Assembly (NCBI RefSeq): GCF_030161375.1 | Contig: NZ_BSSQ01000011.1 | Coordinates: 291,216-355,215, forward strand | Source: Paenibacillus glycanilyticus | Lineage (GTDB): Bacteria > Bacillota > Bacilli > Paenibacillales > Paenibacillaceae | Direction of reading: 5' to 3' | DNA: 64,000 nucleotides | Shown here: in pieces, positions 63,742 to 64,000 of the stretch | How positions within the stretch are numbered: position 1 is the first letter of the stretch | Layout of the letters: every line of letters starts with the position of its first letter | Translations under genes and position numbers: made by a program | The notes under the pieces: model-generated | The model's input: the letters and a program-made list of their open reading frames with translations, nothing else | Told to the model about the DNA's origin: nothing | Database searches by the model: none

Positions 63742-64000
63742 TGACAAGAACAATACTTCATTAAAGCCGCAAAAATTGCGGGCTTTTTTATGTTATGGTA
63801 TAAAGTTGTTGTCAAATCATGATGACAAGAACTCATAATGACAAGAACTTAATGTTATTCCCGATTTTGACAAGAACATGATCTTATTCCCGACAGAACT
63901 AATTTATGTAGAAATCTTTGCATATAACAGAGCATAACATTCCCGGCAGGAAGGCAATTTGTTCAACTATACCAGCTAATAGCTTGTCAACTTTACCAGC
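63742..64000. repeat. Clustered short direct repeats, possible transposon end
   Basis: TGACAAGAAC occurs at 63742, 63823, 63839 and 63868. The last two copies are each followed, after exactly 6 nt, by TTATTCCCGA (63855-63864 and 63884-63893), giving two 26-bp units 29 bp apart. Further right AACTWTACCAGC occurs at 63965-63976 and 63989-64000. Such spaced, imperfect arrays are typical transposase-binding sites at the ends of Tn7/Mu-like or IS21-like elements. No transposase gene is inside the window; one would be expected just to the right. Confidence 0.5.
63763..63789 (+). terminator. Rho-independent terminator
   Basis: AAAGCC-GCAA pairs with TTGCGGGCTTT with a bulged base; TTTTTT follows. 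Ends the nucleotidyltransferase transcript. Confidence 0.7.

Noticed and set aside
1..64000. CRISPR arrays, tRNA or rRNA genes, riboswitches
   Set aside because: No regularly spaced repeats of CRISPR type, no tRNA-like cloverleaf or rRNA segments, and no leader with a known riboswitch core was noticed on reading; the only spaced repeats are the 63742-64000 cluster.

Overview
The window reads as a Paenibacillus-like Firmicute (Paenibacillaceae) chromosome segment devoted to breakdown of complex plant-type polysaccharides. The reasons are the YesM/YesN two-component pairs, the Lpl/Ytc-type CUT1 sugar ABC systems without a local ATPase, the huge secreted enzymes with SLH (S-layer) anchors, strong AGGAGG ribosome sites with GTG starts, and near-perfect CcpA (cre) sites.

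Layout. 1-759: 3' end of a GHL6/beta-galactosidase-trimerisation-type protein, a close paralogue of the one at 23862-25844. 1180-9816: a 2878-residue S-layer-anchored protein with three GH43-type modules. 10023-13119: two convergent BNR-propeller (GH93-like) enzymes, one secreted and one cytoplasmic. 13144-29612: set 1, a YesN/YesM pair divergent from an operon of two permeases, a binding lipoprotein and four cytoplasmic glycosidases (GH101-like, GH29, GHL6-type, GH106-like). 29704-36286: a surface-anchored GH43 endo-arabinanase-like protein and a secreted GH43/CBM42 protein. 36445-51606: set 2, two permeases, YesM/YesN, a binding lipoprotein, then GH78, GH95 and GH78 enzymes. 51791-55198: alpha/beta hydrolase, AraC regulator, and a divergent AraA-like sugar isomerase. 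55361-61644: set 3, YesN/YesM divergent from two permeases and a binding lipoprotein. 61806-63678: an ECF sigma factor and a nucleotidyltransferase-fold protein. 63742-64000: short direct repeats that look like the end of a transposable element.

Inferred working model: SLH-anchored and secreted GH43 enzymes cut arabinan/arabinogalactan-type chains at the surface. Three ABC importers take up the oligosaccharides. Cytoplasmic GH78, GH95, GH29, GH106-like and other enzymes remove rhamnose, fucose and other residues, and an AraA-like isomerase feeds a pentose or deoxyhexose onward. Pectic rhamnogalacturonan I with its side chains is the best guess for the substrate, but it is not proven by the sequence.

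The most notable regulatory signal is a five-copy composite promoter element, GATACC - 14 or 15 nt - CCCACTAG - exactly 21 nt - TACAAT, before 1180, 34169, 36445, 41830 and 62683. It links distant genes into one apparent regulon, most likely of the set 2 YesN-type regulator. Other leads are a degraded GH95-like gene tail at 48770-48835, a consensus-perfect cre site at 58016-58030, and GH43-type modules that have lost the usual HGGG signature.
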